Shown one piece after another: positions 27,105 through 36,250 of a stretch of 64,000 nt of DNA. The notes beneath the pieces are model-generated. The model did not search any database and was not told where the DNA came from. It saw only the letters and a program-made list of their open reading frames with translations. Numbering within the stretch: position 1 is the first letter of the stretch; each line of letters begins with the position of its first letter. This stretch comes from Candidatus Obscuribacter sp. (GTDB taxonomy: Bacteria; Cyanobacteriota; Vampirovibrionia; Obscuribacterales; Obscuribacteraceae). The stretch is from the NCBI GenBank assembly GCA_016718315.1, contig JADKDV010000005.1, positions 1-64,000 of the forward strand. Direction: 5' to 3'. The position numbers and the translations under genes were made by a program.

Positions 27105-27117
27105 GGGTATTGGGGTG

Positions 27118-28104
27118 TCAGCTTTTAACCGGAGCCGCTGCGGTCACTGGTACCACTTCTGGTGCTGTTTGCCAGCCTATTAGTTTGTTCATTGTGTCTA
27201 CATTGCTTTTGATAGACGCCGCTGACTTTTGCAGCGCCGCCAGGGTTGTAGCATCCAGGTCCAGCTCGATGACGCGCTCGACACCACCAGCACCAAGTAT
27301 TACTGGCAGACCGACAAATGTGTCTTTGATGCCATATTGTCCGCTGGTCATAACCGAGCAGGGCATCAGGCGGAATTCATCTCTCAAAATGGCTTCGACC
27401 ATCAGTGCTACTGAAGCGCCTGGGGCGTAATAGGCGCTACCAGTGCCAAGTAACTTGACGATTTCGGCACCGCCATCTCTGGTCCTGATAGCAATTTCGC
27501 TGAGGCGCTCTGCGCTGATTAGTTGAGTCACTGGAATGCCGCTTATGGAGGCTTGTTCGGTCAGTGGTACCATCAAGTCGCCGTGACCACCAAGTACCAT
27601 GGCTTTGACATCGGCAGCGCTGACTCCGACTTCTAATGCTAAAAATGTCTGCAGTCTGGCGCTATCAAGTACACCAGCCATGCCGATGACGCGCTCTGGG
27701 GGTAGACCTGTGACCTGATAAACCAACTGGGTGATTACATCGAGCGGGTTGGTAACGACGATAAATATGGCATCTGGCGAGTGTTTAATTGCTTCACTGG
27801 CCGCTGCTTGCACAATTTGAGCGTTTATTTTGAGTAGATCATCGCGGCTCATGCCTTCTTTGCGCGGCACACCAGCTGTGATTACAACAATGTCTGAGTC
27901 GGCAGTACACTGATAACTCTCAGCACCGCTCAAGTTGGATGCTTGTAAAGTGAGTGGTCCAGTCTCTTGTAAATCAAGTGCTTTACCTGCGGCTGCCCCT
28001 TTGTTGATGTCCATGAGTACAACATCCGCCAGATTTTTCATGGTGATGTACTGACCTGCTGTAGCGCCGACATTGCCCGCGCCAATAATGGTGACTTTAA
28101 ACAT
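27118..28104 (-). CDS. mdh: Malate dehydrogenase
   Basis: NAD-dependent oxidation of malate to oxaloacetate. The Rossmann motif GAGNVGATAG is at 8-17 with Asp32 in VVLMDIN favouring NAD. The substrate loop GVPRKEGMSRDDLL places Arg in the position that distinguishes malate from lactate dehydrogenases. VLGGHGDLMVPL contains the catalytic His. At 328 residues it is slightly longer than the LDH-like MDH type because of a VVPVTAAAPVKS tail. AGAGG precedes the ATG. It leads the mdh-acn operon and is divergent from citrate synthase. Confidence 0.93.
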   Translation of the reverse strand: MFKVTIIGAGNVGATAGQYITMKNLADVVLMDINKGAAAGKALDLQETGPLTLQASNLSGAESYQCTADSDIVVITAGVPRKEGMSRDDLLKINAQIVQAAASEAIKHSPDAIFIVVTNPLDVITQLVYQVTGLPPERVIGMAGVLDSARLQTFLALEVGVSAADVKAMVLGGHGDLMVPLTEQASISGIPVTQLISAERLSEIAIRTRDGGAEIVKLLGTGSAYYAPGASVALMVEAILRDEFRLMPCSVMTSGQYGIKDTFVGLPVILGAGGVERVIELDLDATTLAALQKSAASIKSNVDTMNKLIGWQTAPEVVPVTAAAPVKS

Positions 28105-28597
28105 GATTTTGCCTCTAAAGTTGTGAGGTTATGGGCACCATCAATTGCTGCACGTCAAAATGTAGTGCTCAAGCAAGTAATGGTGTGTAGTTGGTTTTTG
28201 TGGGTAGGTGGATAGTTGGAAAAAAGAAAAGAATAGATAGAGTAGCCATTCTTTTGTAGCTGGCTTAAAGTGCTTAATTCAAGCCGCTGAAAGGGCTCAG
28301 AGTGCTTAACCATTACCATCACTGGAAGTGGCTCAGTGAAACAATTGCCAAGCGTTGTTTGCGACTTTGTTTTTGCTATTGAGTCTGTACTTTGCACTGT
28401 GCTAAGAGAAGTTGTCTTTATTGCAAATTACTTTTCTTCAAAGCATTTTTTCTACTCCAGAACGCACCGAAAGTTAGTTACTGCGCCTGTTGCCATTGCA
28501 TTTTGATGTGATGTCTGCGGGGCCTGGTAACTTTCGAGAGTAGAAATTTCAACTGGGCTCTAGGGCGGCCCTCTCTATTTAATTCAAGGAGCTTCTC
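28105..28597. other. Divergent promoter region between mdh-acn and gltA-glyoxylate operons
   Basis: About 490 bases, AT-richer than its flanks, with no credible gene. It must drive both arms of the glyoxylate cluster and is the obvious place for shared regulation. I cannot assign -10/-35 boxes or an operator with confidence. Confidence 0.5.
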
Positions 28598-29755
28598 ATG
28601 GAAACTTCACAAGTCAAAAACAACACTAACCCTCCTGTATTCGCTGCTGGACTGGATGGAGTCTATGCCTGTAACACCACTCTCAGCGATGTTGATGGTA
28701 TTAACGGCAAACTCATTTTTAATGGATTTAGTGCGGTGGAATTAGCTGCAACTAAAACCGTGGAAGAAGTCTGGTTTGTTTTGCGTAACGGTCGGCTGCC
28801 TGATGAGCAGGAACTCATAGAGTTTCGCAACCATATCGAGACGCTCAGTCGTCTCAGCAAACTTGAAGTCGGTCTGGTCAAAAAGCTGAGCTTCAATGAT
28901 CCAATGATGACTTTTCAATCATGTATTTCTGCTATCTCCAACTATCGTGGGCAGAAATCCTGGCTTAACCGTGATGCTGCACAAGTGACTGAAGAATTGA
29001 TGACCCTGGTGGCTCTTACTCCAGAGGTTATGGAAATCATGCGTCACCATCGCAAACCCCTTGTTAAACGAGGCAATAAAGGTTATGCCGAAAGATACCT
29101 CTGGGGTGTTCTGGGCAAAAGACCCAGCGAAAGTCAGTTACGTGCACTGGAAACTTATATGATTCTGACCATGGATCATGGGTCGAATGCATCCACATTT
29201 AACGGACGAGTGGCAATATCGACTGGACCTTCTGTGGGTGCTGCCCTGGCTGCCGCAATAGGCACACTCTCTGGACCCTTACATGGTGGTGCTCCTGGAC
29301 CGGTGCTTGATATGTTTGACAGTATTGGTGATGTCGCCAATGTCGATGCCTGGGTGGCAGTAAAAGTGGCTGCTCATCATACATTTATGGGCTTTGGTCA
29401 TCGTATTTATCGTACTGATGATCCGCGCTCATTGTGCTTGCGCACTGTTGCCGAAAAACAAAGCGGTCCCCGTATCGAACTGGCCAAAGCGACTGAGCAA
29501 GCCATTTTGAGTGCTCTGGCCGCAAAGCAACAGGCAAAAGCGCTGGCCGAAAATAAACCGGTCCGTACCTTGCGCGTCAATGTGGAATTTTGGACAGCGG
29601 TAGTACTTGAGCATGTCGGCATCCCGCGCGATATGTTTAGTTGCAGCTTTTGTACTGGGCGCATGATTGGTTGGGCTGAGCATCTCAGAGAGCAAATGGT
29701 CGGTAACAAAATCTATCGTCCACTTTCGTATTACACAGGCAAAAGACCTGAGTAA
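28598..29755 (+). CDS. gltA: Citrate synthase
   Basis: Condenses acetyl-CoA and oxaloacetate. At 385 residues it is of the short type II-like class. His194 in MDHGSNAST, catalytic His229 in SGPLHGGAPGP and His268 in GFGHRIYRTDDPR are present. The third catalytic residue, normally Asp in NVDF, is Glu330 in NVEFWTAVV. I recall Glu here in some actinobacterial-type citrate synthases, so it need not abolish activity. The C-terminal RMIGWAEHLREQ is typical. AAGGAG lies seven bases before the ATG. It is followed after 92 bases by the malate synthase-isocitrate lyase fusion. Confidence 0.9.
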   Translation: METSQVKNNTNPPVFAAGLDGVYACNTTLSDVDGINGKLIFNGFSAVELAATKTVEEVWFVLRNGRLPDEQELIEFRNHIETLSRLSKLEVGLVKKLSFNDPMMTFQSCISAISNYRGQKSWLNRDAAQVTEELMTLVALTPEVMEIMRHHRKPLVKRGNKGYAERYLWGVLGKRPSESQLRALETYMILTMDHGSNASTFNGRVAISTGPSVGAALAAAIGTLSGPLHGGAPGPVLDMFDSIGDVANVDAWVAVKVAAHHTFMGFGHRIYRTDDPRSLCLRTVAEKQSGPRIELAKATEQAILSALAAKQQAKALAENKPVRTLRVNVEFWTAVVLEHVGIPRDMFSCSFCTGRMIGWAEHLREQMVGNKIYRPLSYYTGKRPE

Positions 29756-29847
29756 TTGTTTGCAGATATCTGCACTTACCCGCTTAGCGGCATCTCCACC
29801 ACTTAGTAATCGCAGTGCTCTGGCGCTGCGATTACGGGGGCAAAATA

Positions 29848-32800
29848 ATGACACAAAATGCAAAATTTGAAATGGCAACATTGCCAGATGCTCGTTTAGA
29901 AACAATGTTTACCCCAGAGTTGATCAGGTTTTTGATTGACTTACACGAACAGTTTGGCAGCCGCCAGACTGCGCTTTTGCAAAGACGCGCAAGAATTCAG
30001 ACGCGCCTTGATCAAGGTCAACTGCCACACTTTGATTGGACACCTGATTGGAGTTCTGAGCCTGACTGGCAAGTAGCGCACTGTCCAGCTGATTTGCTAA
30101 ATCGGCAAGTCGAGATTACCGGACCGGTTGACGCTAAAACCATCATCAATGCATTGAATTCGGATGCTAAAGTCTTTATGGCTGATTTTGAGGACAGCTG
30201 CTCGCCCACCTGGTCTAATCTGGTTGTCGGTCAAGAAAACCTCTACAACGCAGTCCGTGGCATACTCGTCTATGACAATGGTCAGGGTAAGAGCTACCGA
30301 TTGAGTGGCAAAAAGACAACACTGATTGTCAGACCGCGTGGTTTGCATCTCGTTGAAAGACACGTAAGCATTGGTGGCGAGCCTATGTCTGCCAGCCTAT
30401 TTGACTTTGGTGTTTATTTCTTCCTTAATGCGCAGGAGTTAGTCTGTCGGGGTAGTGGTCCTTACTTTTACCTGGCTAAGCTTGAACACCACCTGGAAGC
30501 GCGCTTCTGGAACGATGTCTTTAACTTTGCTCAGGACTATATTGGTATCGCAAGTGGTACTATCAGGGCGACTGTTTTGATTGAGACCATTATGGCTTCG
30601 TACCAGATGGAAGAGATACTCTTTGAATTGCGCGAGCACGCTGCTGGACTCAATGCCGGGCGCTGGGACTATATCTTTAGCTTTATCAAAAGACTAAAGT
30701 ACCATCCGGACAGAGTTTTGCCTGAGCGCGCTTTGATCACTATGCAGGTGCCCTTTATGCAGGCATACTGCAAGCGTCTGGTAGAGATTTGTCATCGCCG
30801 GGGTGCGCATGCTATGGGTGGCATGTCCGCATTTATCCCGGATAAAAATGATGCCGCTGTGACAGCCCGGGCTCTTGAGCGCGTCAAAGCTGATAAAGCC
30901 CGAGAAGTTAAGCAGGGCTTTGATGGCACCTGGGTCGCGCATCCCGGGCTGATAACAGTCGCTGCTGACGAATTTGCTGAGGTCTTAAAAGACAAGCCGC
31001 ATCAAAAGAACTGGCTGGCATACAGTAGCATCTGCTTGAGCAAGAACAAAGCTAATGTAGTAAAAGCCTCAAGCCTGGTCAATATCGATGATATGACAGA
31101 CTCTATTACTGAGTCTGGGGTGCGCAACAATATCAGTGTCGCTCTGCGGTATATCGCTGCCTGGCTGCGCGGTCTAGGAGCTGTCGCTATCGACAATCTA
31201 ATGGAAGACGCTGCTACAGCTGAAATTTCGCGGGCACAGCTATGGCAATGGCTGCGTCACGGCTCAAGGCTCGATGACGGTCGCATTATTACGCGGGCAT
31301 TTTGTCGGCAGTTGTTTGAAGAAGAATTGAACAAATTGCTAGCTGCTACTGCTTTGCCTCAGCAACTGGAATTAAAGCAGGCTGCCAGGGTTTTGCAAGA
31401 CCTGGTCTTTCAAAAACGCTTTACAGAATTCCTCACATTGCCAGCCTACGAAGTATTGCTGGCTAACGAACGTGAGTCAGCACAAAAGGCTCTCGCTGAG
31501 TCCCCTCCAACCAATCAACCGGAAACAATCATGCAAGAACAGAACACACAGGATAAGACCGCACAGCAACAGAGCACACAGGAACAGAGCACACAAGAAG
31601 CAATCCAGGGACCAAGCGCTGTCAGTGCCGTCATTGAAGAGCCAACCGTTGTCGCTACTGAGACTACCGCATCGGCGCAGGACGAGGCCTACCGGGCATC
31701 CATCGAGCAAAGGGTGCAGGCAATCAATCCAGATCCAGCAATGACCATGGAAGTTAACTGGACCCGAGATCCTCGCTGGCAAGGTGTTGAGCGTGTCTAC
31801 CGCGGTGCTGATGTGATGCGCTTGAGACCAACAATCAATGGTGACTGCGCCCTTGCTCGTCATGGTGCCGCTGCACTGTGGGCTCTGGTAAATGGGGAAG
31901 ACCCTGTCATTGCTCTTGGTGCGCTCAATGGCTCACAAGCTGTGCAAGCTGTCAAAGCTGGTTTGAAAGCCATCTATTTGAGTGGCTGGCAGGTGGCAGC
32001 AGATGCCAACTTGTCTGGCAACACTTATCCAGATCAAAGTCTTTATCCTCTGGATAGCGTGCCAGCAATAGTCAAACGGCTAAATAACGCCATGACCAGA
32101 TTGGATCAGATCGCTAAATTGGAAGGCAAAGGCGGCTTATCTAATTATTTGCCCATTGTGGCAGATGCTGAAGCTGGCTTTGGTGGACCATTGCAAGCTT
32201 ATGAGTTGATGAAAATGATGATCGAAGCAGGTGCGGCAGGCGTGCACTTTGAAGATCAGCTGGCGGCCGAAAAGAAATGCGGTCACATGGGCGGCAAGGT
32301 GTTAGTACCTACCTCTCAATTCATTCGCACATTGATGTCTGCACGTATGGCAGCTGATGTATTGGATGTACCGACCATCATCATTGCTCGTACAGACGCT
32401 CTAGATGCCACTCTTTTGACCTCTGATATCGATCCACGCGATCAACCGTTCTTAACTGGTGAACGCACTACAGAAGGTTTTTATCGCGTTAAAAACGGTA
32501 TCGACTCAGTTATCGCTCGTGGTCTGGCTTATGCTCCATATGCAGATTTAGTCTGGTATGAGTCTTCTCGTCCCAATTTGGAAGAAGCGAGAAAATTTGC
32601 TGAAGCCATCCACGCTAAATTTCCAGGCAAACTTTTGGCTTACAACTGTTCGCCATCGTTTAACTGGAAGCAGCATCTGGACGATGCCACCATTGCGACC
32701 TTTAATGCAGAGCTAAATAAATTGGGCTACAAATTCCAGTTTATTACTTTGGCTGGCTGGCACTCTGTCAATCTCAGCGCTTTCAACCTGGCTCGTCAGT

Positions 32801-32997
32801 ATGCCAAAGAAGGTATGCCAGCTTATGTGCGCTTGCAAGAAGAAGAATTTGCCCTGGCATCGTCTGGCTACACCGCTGTGAAACATCAGGCAGAGGTTGG
32901 TGCAGGCTGGTTTGATAATCTATTGCAGAGTATCACTGCTGGTACTTCATCTACTGCTGCGCTATCGGGTAGCACTGAAGAAGAGCAATTTCACTAG
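29848..32997 (+). CDS. Bifunctional malate synthase-isocitrate lyase fusion (glyoxylate shunt)
   Basis: One uninterrupted 1049-residue frame carries both glyoxylate-specific enzymes. Residues 10-540 are malate synthase A: FMADFEDSCSPTW, IVRPRGLH, the signature GLNAGRWDYIFSF (268-280) and SLVNIDDMTDSITE. Residues 550-635 are a Gln/Glu/Thr-rich linker with tandem TQEQSTQE-like units. Residues 638-1030 are isocitrate lyase: ADAEAGFGGPLQAYE, HFEDQLAAEKKCGHMGGKVL with catalytic Cys811 in KKCGH, and NCSPSFNW. Together they turn isocitrate and acetyl-CoA into succinate and malate. An internal ATG in the linker (MQEQNTQ) follows GGAAA, so a free lyase might also be made. The ATG at 29848 follows GGGGGC. 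Domain order is opposite to the nematode fusion. Confidence 0.92.
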   Translation: MTQNAKFEMATLPDARLETMFTPELIRFLIDLHEQFGSRQTALLQRRARIQTRLDQGQLPHFDWTPDWSSEPDWQVAHCPADLLNRQVEITGPVDAKTIINALNSDAKVFMADFEDSCSPTWSNLVVGQENLYNAVRGILVYDNGQGKSYRLSGKKTTLIVRPRGLHLVERHVSIGGEPMSASLFDFGVYFFLNAQELVCRGSGPYFYLAKLEHHLEARFWNDVFNFAQDYIGIASGTIRATVLIETIMASYQMEEILFELREHAAGLNAGRWDYIFSFIKRLKYHPDRVLPERALITMQVPFMQAYCKRLVEICHRRGAHAMGGMSAFIPDKNDAAVTARALERVKADKAREVKQGFDGTWVAHPGLITVAADEFAEVLKDKPHQKNWLAYSSICLSKNKANVVKASSLVNIDDMTDSITESGVRNNISVALRYIAAWLRGLGAVAIDNLMEDAATAEISRAQLWQWLRHGSRLDDGRIITRAFCRQLFEEELNKLLAATALPQQLELKQAARVLQDLVFQKRFTEFLTLPAYEVLLANERESAQKALAESPPTNQPETIMQEQNTQDKTAQQQSTQEQSTQEAIQGPSAVSAVIEEPTVVATETTASAQDEAYRASIEQRVQAINPDPAMTMEVNWTRDPRWQGVERVYRGADVMRLRPTINGDCALARHGAAALWALVNGEDPVIALGALNGSQAVQAVKAGLKAIYLSGWQVAADANLSGNTYPDQSLYPLDSVPAIVKRLNNAMTRLDQIAKLEGKGGLSNYLPIVADAEAGFGGPLQAYELMKMMIEAGAAGVHFEDQLAAEKKCGHMGGKVLVPTSQFIRTLMSARMAADVLDVPTIIIARTDALDATLLTSDIDPRDQPFLTGERTTEGFYRVKNGIDSVIARGLAYAPYADLVWYESSRPNLEEARKFAEAIHAKFPGKLLAYNCSPSFNWKQHLDDATIATFNAELNKLGYKFQFITLAGWHSVNLSAFNLARQYAKEGMPAYVRLQEEEFALASSGYTAVKHQAEVGAGWFDNLLQSITAGTSSTAALSGSTEEEQFH

Positions 32998-33112
32998 AGA
33001 GAAAGCATTTGCTCTGGAAGAAATGAGCAAGTCGCAGAAGATTTTTGGTTTAAAAATTGGCGACTTTATAAAATCACAAACGGACTTGGTTGACCCAAGC
33101 TGACTACATCTG

Positions 33113-33151
33113 CCCGGGCAACTAGCCTAGCTTTTGCCCGGGTTTTATCTT
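33113..33151 (+). terminator. Terminator of the gltA-fusion operon
   Basis: A perfect 9-base stem (cccgggcaa with ttgcccggg) around a 12-base loop, followed by ttttatctttt. It starts 115 bases after the stop of the fusion gene. Confidence 0.9.
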
Positions 33152-33280
33152 TTGAGTCGGACTAAAGTAGACTGGTCGACTAGTGGGCGGTAAAAAAACA
33201 ATCTCAAGAATTCAGGCATCCTTGCCTGGAAATTCTCAAGATTAGCCCCGTTTACACACTATTCGTGACAGGTTAGTTGC

Positions 33281-33733
33281 TTAAGCGCGGTCAACAAAGA
33301 TGGCGGCTGTGATTCGCCCGCTATCTGAGAGCTTTAGCATGATGCGCTTGCCAAAGTTGTTGTTGGGACTAAACTCGACACGTTGTTTGCCCCATTGCGA
33401 GACACCCTTGGCGCCTTGCAAAACACTGGTAAGACCGCAGCGGTTATCGCCGCTATTGATGCGATCGACGACCAGTGAGATTGCCGGTAAGCCCAGGTTG
33501 TGCGGATGTTTTGCTTCGCGCTCAATGTTGCTAAATGAGCCACATGCGTTAGATGCAGTCAGTGTCTCGTCAAGCTCCAGTCTTGCTTCGCTTAGCAAAA
33601 CTTGCTCAGTGTGCAGACGTTTTGCGTGTTTTTGTTGTCTTCTAAAAAATGAGCCAAAGTGTTTGTAGTTGTTGCTGTAGCGGTTGCGCACAACTTTTAG
33701 GTGACCGTTTTGTAAGGCGATAATAGATGACAT
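33281..33733 (-). CDS. Unknown basic protein
   Basis: A 150-residue protein starting MSSIIALQNGHLKVVRNRYS. The N-terminal third is strongly basic and helical (FFRRQQKHAKRLHTEQ), the middle has LGLPAISLVVDRINSGDN and the end KLSDSGRITAAIFVDRA is beta-rich. No family recognised. GAGG seven bases before the ATG decides the start over one four codons upstream. Confidence 0.6.
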   Translation of the reverse strand: MSSIIALQNGHLKVVRNRYSNNYKHFGSFFRRQQKHAKRLHTEQVLLSEARLELDETLTASNACGSFSNIEREAKHPHNLGLPAISLVVDRINSGDNRCGLTSVLQGAKGVSQWGKQRVEFSPNNNFGKRIMLKLSDSGRITAAIFVDRA

Positions 33734-33781
33734 GGTAAACCTCAAATAATTGATTTGATTAAAGTTGACAGCTGGTGGTGC

Positions 33782-33961
33782 TTAGTGGCGGCAGCAGCAG
33801 TGGCGTTTGGTCAGGGCTGCCAGTACAAGAAAGAAGATGAAAGCGAGTATTTTGCCGCACATCAGAGCAATGAACGCGAACAAAAAACACCAGGTAGAAG
33901 CTCTCATCGACATTGCCATAAATGTGAAGAGTGCGGTTATCAAAAGGGCTAAGGCGTTCAT
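33782..33961 (-). CDS. Small two-segment membrane protein, coupled to the gene upstream
   Basis: A 59-residue protein, MNALALLITALFTFMAMSMR onward, with two hydrophobic stretches and a His/Cys-rich end (KRHCCCRH). Its ATG overlaps the stop codon of the 33958-34218 gene (ATGA), and GGAG sits seven bases upstream inside that gene, so translation is coupled. The terminal Cys/His cluster could bind metal; function unknown. Confidence 0.6.
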   Translation of the reverse strand: MNALALLITALFTFMAMSMRASTWCFLFAFIALMCGKILAFIFFLVLAALTKRHCCCRH

Positions 33962-34218
33962 GATTGGCTCCAGAGTGAATGAATGTTATGTGCAGCTGGT
34001 AAAGAGGGGATACCGAGCCAGGCACTGAGATCGGTTGTGGGGTCAGCGAGTTGGTCGAGCTGGGTTTTGATCTTTTTGTCGTGGCTGTCTTTGCAGTGTT
34101 TTGAGCAAACCCAACCGTCACCTAGATGGCTCAAGGACTGAAATCCTATCGGTCCACCAAACTCGATATACATACTTACGTCTTTGCCGCAGTTGACACA
34201 ATTGTTGCTATTGCACAT
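33958..34218 (-). CDS. Small zinc-finger-like protein
   Basis: An 86-residue protein. Residues 1-45 contain CNSNNCVNCGK and VCSKHCKDSH, a likely C-x2-C / C-x3-C zinc site with extra His. The second half is acidic and Pro-rich. GAGGC precedes the ATG. It overlaps the next small membrane gene by four bases. No family is known to me. Confidence 0.62.
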   Translation of the reverse strand: MCNSNNCVNCGKDVSMYIEFGGPIGFQSLSHLGDGWVCSKHCKDSHDKKIKTQLDQLADPTTDLSAWLGIPSLPAAHNIHSLWSQS

Positions 34219-34610
34219 GGTTTTTGCCTCGTTTTTAGGAGTAAAGTTTTGGTGGATAAAGACAGCGTTAATCAGGCAACAAATGTTGCTTAGATATCTC
34301 GGCCTGTGTCCATCTGTTGTGGAGAGAGCGTGTTTTAAAAGGTCCTGTTTGTGTTGTAAAAAAATAGAGTAATTAGTGGTAACAAAGAGAAGATGTCAGA
34401 CACAAGCAAAATTTAGATGGCTCAAACCTGCTATGGTGCAGGAGGGCGCAGCTAGAAGCCTTATCTGGCTTGCTTCTTGCTAATTAATCTGGGGTCACCT
34501 GGAGCGCTTACGGGTGAATTTGTTGAGACAGTTGCAGTCTGGCTAGATATAATTGTCAGACTTGGACAGGTTAGACTTGTTGTCACAGTCTATCTTTACT
34601 GGAGGTTGTT
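34219..34610. other. Intergenic region upstream of glpD
   Basis: About 390 bases between divergent genes with no credible open frame. It holds the probable glpD promoter listed separately. Confidence 0.45.
34525..34553 (+). promoter_or_regulatory. Probable sigma-70 promoter of glpD
   Basis: GAGACA (4 of 6 to the -35 consensus), a 17-base spacer, and a perfect TATAAT. It would start transcription about 50 bases before the glpD ATG. Confidence 0.5.
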
Positions 34611-36197
34611 ATGAAAAGAGCAGAGATGCTCGACCGGGTGTGTGCTCGCTCGACACCCTGGGATATGGTTATTATCGGTGGCGGCGCCACTGGAGTTGGT
34701 CTGGCGGTTGATGCTGCCAGCCGCGGTTATGAAGTCTTGCTGCTGGAGCAATGCGACTTTGGTAAAGGTACATCCAGTCGCTCGACCAAGTTAATACATG
34801 GCGGTGTGCGTTATCTGGAGCAGGGCAATTTGCCTCTGGTGATGGAAGCCCTACATGAGCGCGATTTGTTACGTCAAAATGCTCCGCATCTGGTGCATGA
34901 CCTGTCATTTATTGTGCCGACTTATGCCTGGTGGGAAGCGCCGTTTTATGGCATAGGTCTTACTGTCTACGATTTACTGGCTGGTAAGGCAGGTTTTGGT
35001 AAATCTCATATCTTGCCCCGGGCCAAAGTCGTGGAGCGTATACCGACGATCAAAAGCGAAGGGCTCAAAAGTGGAGTGCTTTATCATGATGGTCAATTTG
35101 ACGACACTAGATTACTTATCAATCTGGTCACTACTGCTGTAAATAAAGGCGCTTGTGTACTTAATTACGCCTCTGTCACTGCTCTAGATAAAGATGCCGG
35201 AGGTAAAGTCTCGGGTGTCAAATTTATCGACAGTGAGAGTGGCAATGTCCATGCCGTACAAGCCAAAGTGGTAATCAATGCCACTGGAGCATTTACTGAT
35301 AGTATCAGGCGATTGACTAATGCTCAGGCAACGCCGATGATAGCGCCCAGTCAGGGCGTGCATCTAGTATTTGATCGCGCACTTATGCCTGGCAATACAG
35401 CTATCATGGTGCCTCATACTAGTGATGGTCGCGTCATGTTTGTTATTCCCTGGCATGATCATGTCCTGGTCGGCACTACTGATACTGCTATTCCAAAGCC
35501 AGAGCTGGAGCCAAAACCGCTCGCTGAAGAAATTGAATTTATTTTGGAGACAGCCAGTCGTTATCTCAGTCGACCACCACTAATGCAGGATGTGCTCAGC
35601 GTATTTGTCGGTGTCAGACCGCTCGTTAAGGCTGGCACTGGCAGCACAAAGGCGCTCTCTCGTGATCATACTATTGATGTGGACGACGCCGGTTTGCTCA
35701 CCGTCTGTGGTGGCAAGTGGACCACTTATCGACGTATGGCTAAAGACGGCGTGGACAAAGCTATAACATTAGCTGGACTGGCTCCGGTAGCCTGTCAAAC
35801 AGAGCATCTCAAAATACATGGAGGTCCTGATGCTGCAGTTGGCTCAGGCGAGCTGGCTAGCTATGGATCTGACGCTGCTTTGATCAAAGCGATGATGCTC
35901 GAAGATCAAAAGCTTGCCGCCGCACTGCATGCCAAACTGCCTTACAGAGCGGCTGAAGTCGTCTGGGCTGTGCGTCATGAAATGTGTCGTACTGTCGAGG
36001 ACTTCCTCGCGCGCCGAGTAAGGGCACTCTTCCTAAATGCTCAAGCTGCTATCGATATGGCTCCGCAAGTGGCTCGCCTGATGGCTGACGAGCTGGGTCT
36101 GGATGAGCGTTGGCAAAACGAGCAGGTGCGCACCTTTAGTGCTCTTGCCAGTCAGTATGTAGTGCAAAAGAGCGCTGCCCTGGTTTCTCAATCCTGA
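34611..36197 (+). CDS. glpD: Aerobic glycerol-3-phosphate dehydrogenase
   Basis: FAD enzyme that oxidises sn-glycerol-3-phosphate to dihydroxyacetone phosphate and feeds electrons to quinones at the inner membrane face. The dinucleotide motif VIIGGGATGVGLAVDAASRG is at 20-39. The GlpD marker GTSSRSTKLIHGGVRYLEQG is at about 53-72, GVRPLV near 340, and TVCGGKWTTYRRMA near 366. A helical C-terminal domain completes the usual 500-530 residue length. GGAGG precedes the ATG. It lies next to the glyoxylate cluster, and both serve lipid-derived carbon. Confidence 0.94.
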   Translation: MKRAEMLDRVCARSTPWDMVIIGGGATGVGLAVDAASRGYEVLLLEQCDFGKGTSSRSTKLIHGGVRYLEQGNLPLVMEALHERDLLRQNAPHLVHDLSFIVPTYAWWEAPFYGIGLTVYDLLAGKAGFGKSHILPRAKVVERIPTIKSEGLKSGVLYHDGQFDDTRLLINLVTTAVNKGACVLNYASVTALDKDAGGKVSGVKFIDSESGNVHAVQAKVVINATGAFTDSIRRLTNAQATPMIAPSQGVHLVFDRALMPGNTAIMVPHTSDGRVMFVIPWHDHVLVGTTDTAIPKPELEPKPLAEEIEFILETASRYLSRPPLMQDVLSVFVGVRPLVKAGTGSTKALSRDHTIDVDDAGLLTVCGGKWTTYRRMAKDGVDKAITLAGLAPVACQTEHLKIHGGPDAAVGSGELASYGSDAALIKAMMLEDQKLAAALHAKLPYRAAEVVWAVRHEMCRTVEDFLARRVRALFLNAQAAIDMAPQVARLMADELGLDERWQNEQVRTFSALASQYVVQKSAALVSQS

Positions 36198-36201
36198 TAA
36201 A

Positions 36202-36229
36202 AAGCCGACAAGATAAGTCTTGTCGGCTT
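36202..36229. terminator. Bidirectional terminator between glpD and the LysM gene
   Basis: A perfect 11-base stem (aagccgacaag with cttgtcggctt) around six bases. On the minus strand it is followed by a run of five T; on the plus strand the T-tract is weaker. Confidence 0.87.
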
Positions 36230-36250
36230 AATCAATTTTGGATGGTTCCT

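Noticed and set aside
28155..28397. 80-codon minus-strand frame between mdh and gltA
   Set aside because: No ribosome site and lies in the expected divergent promoter region.
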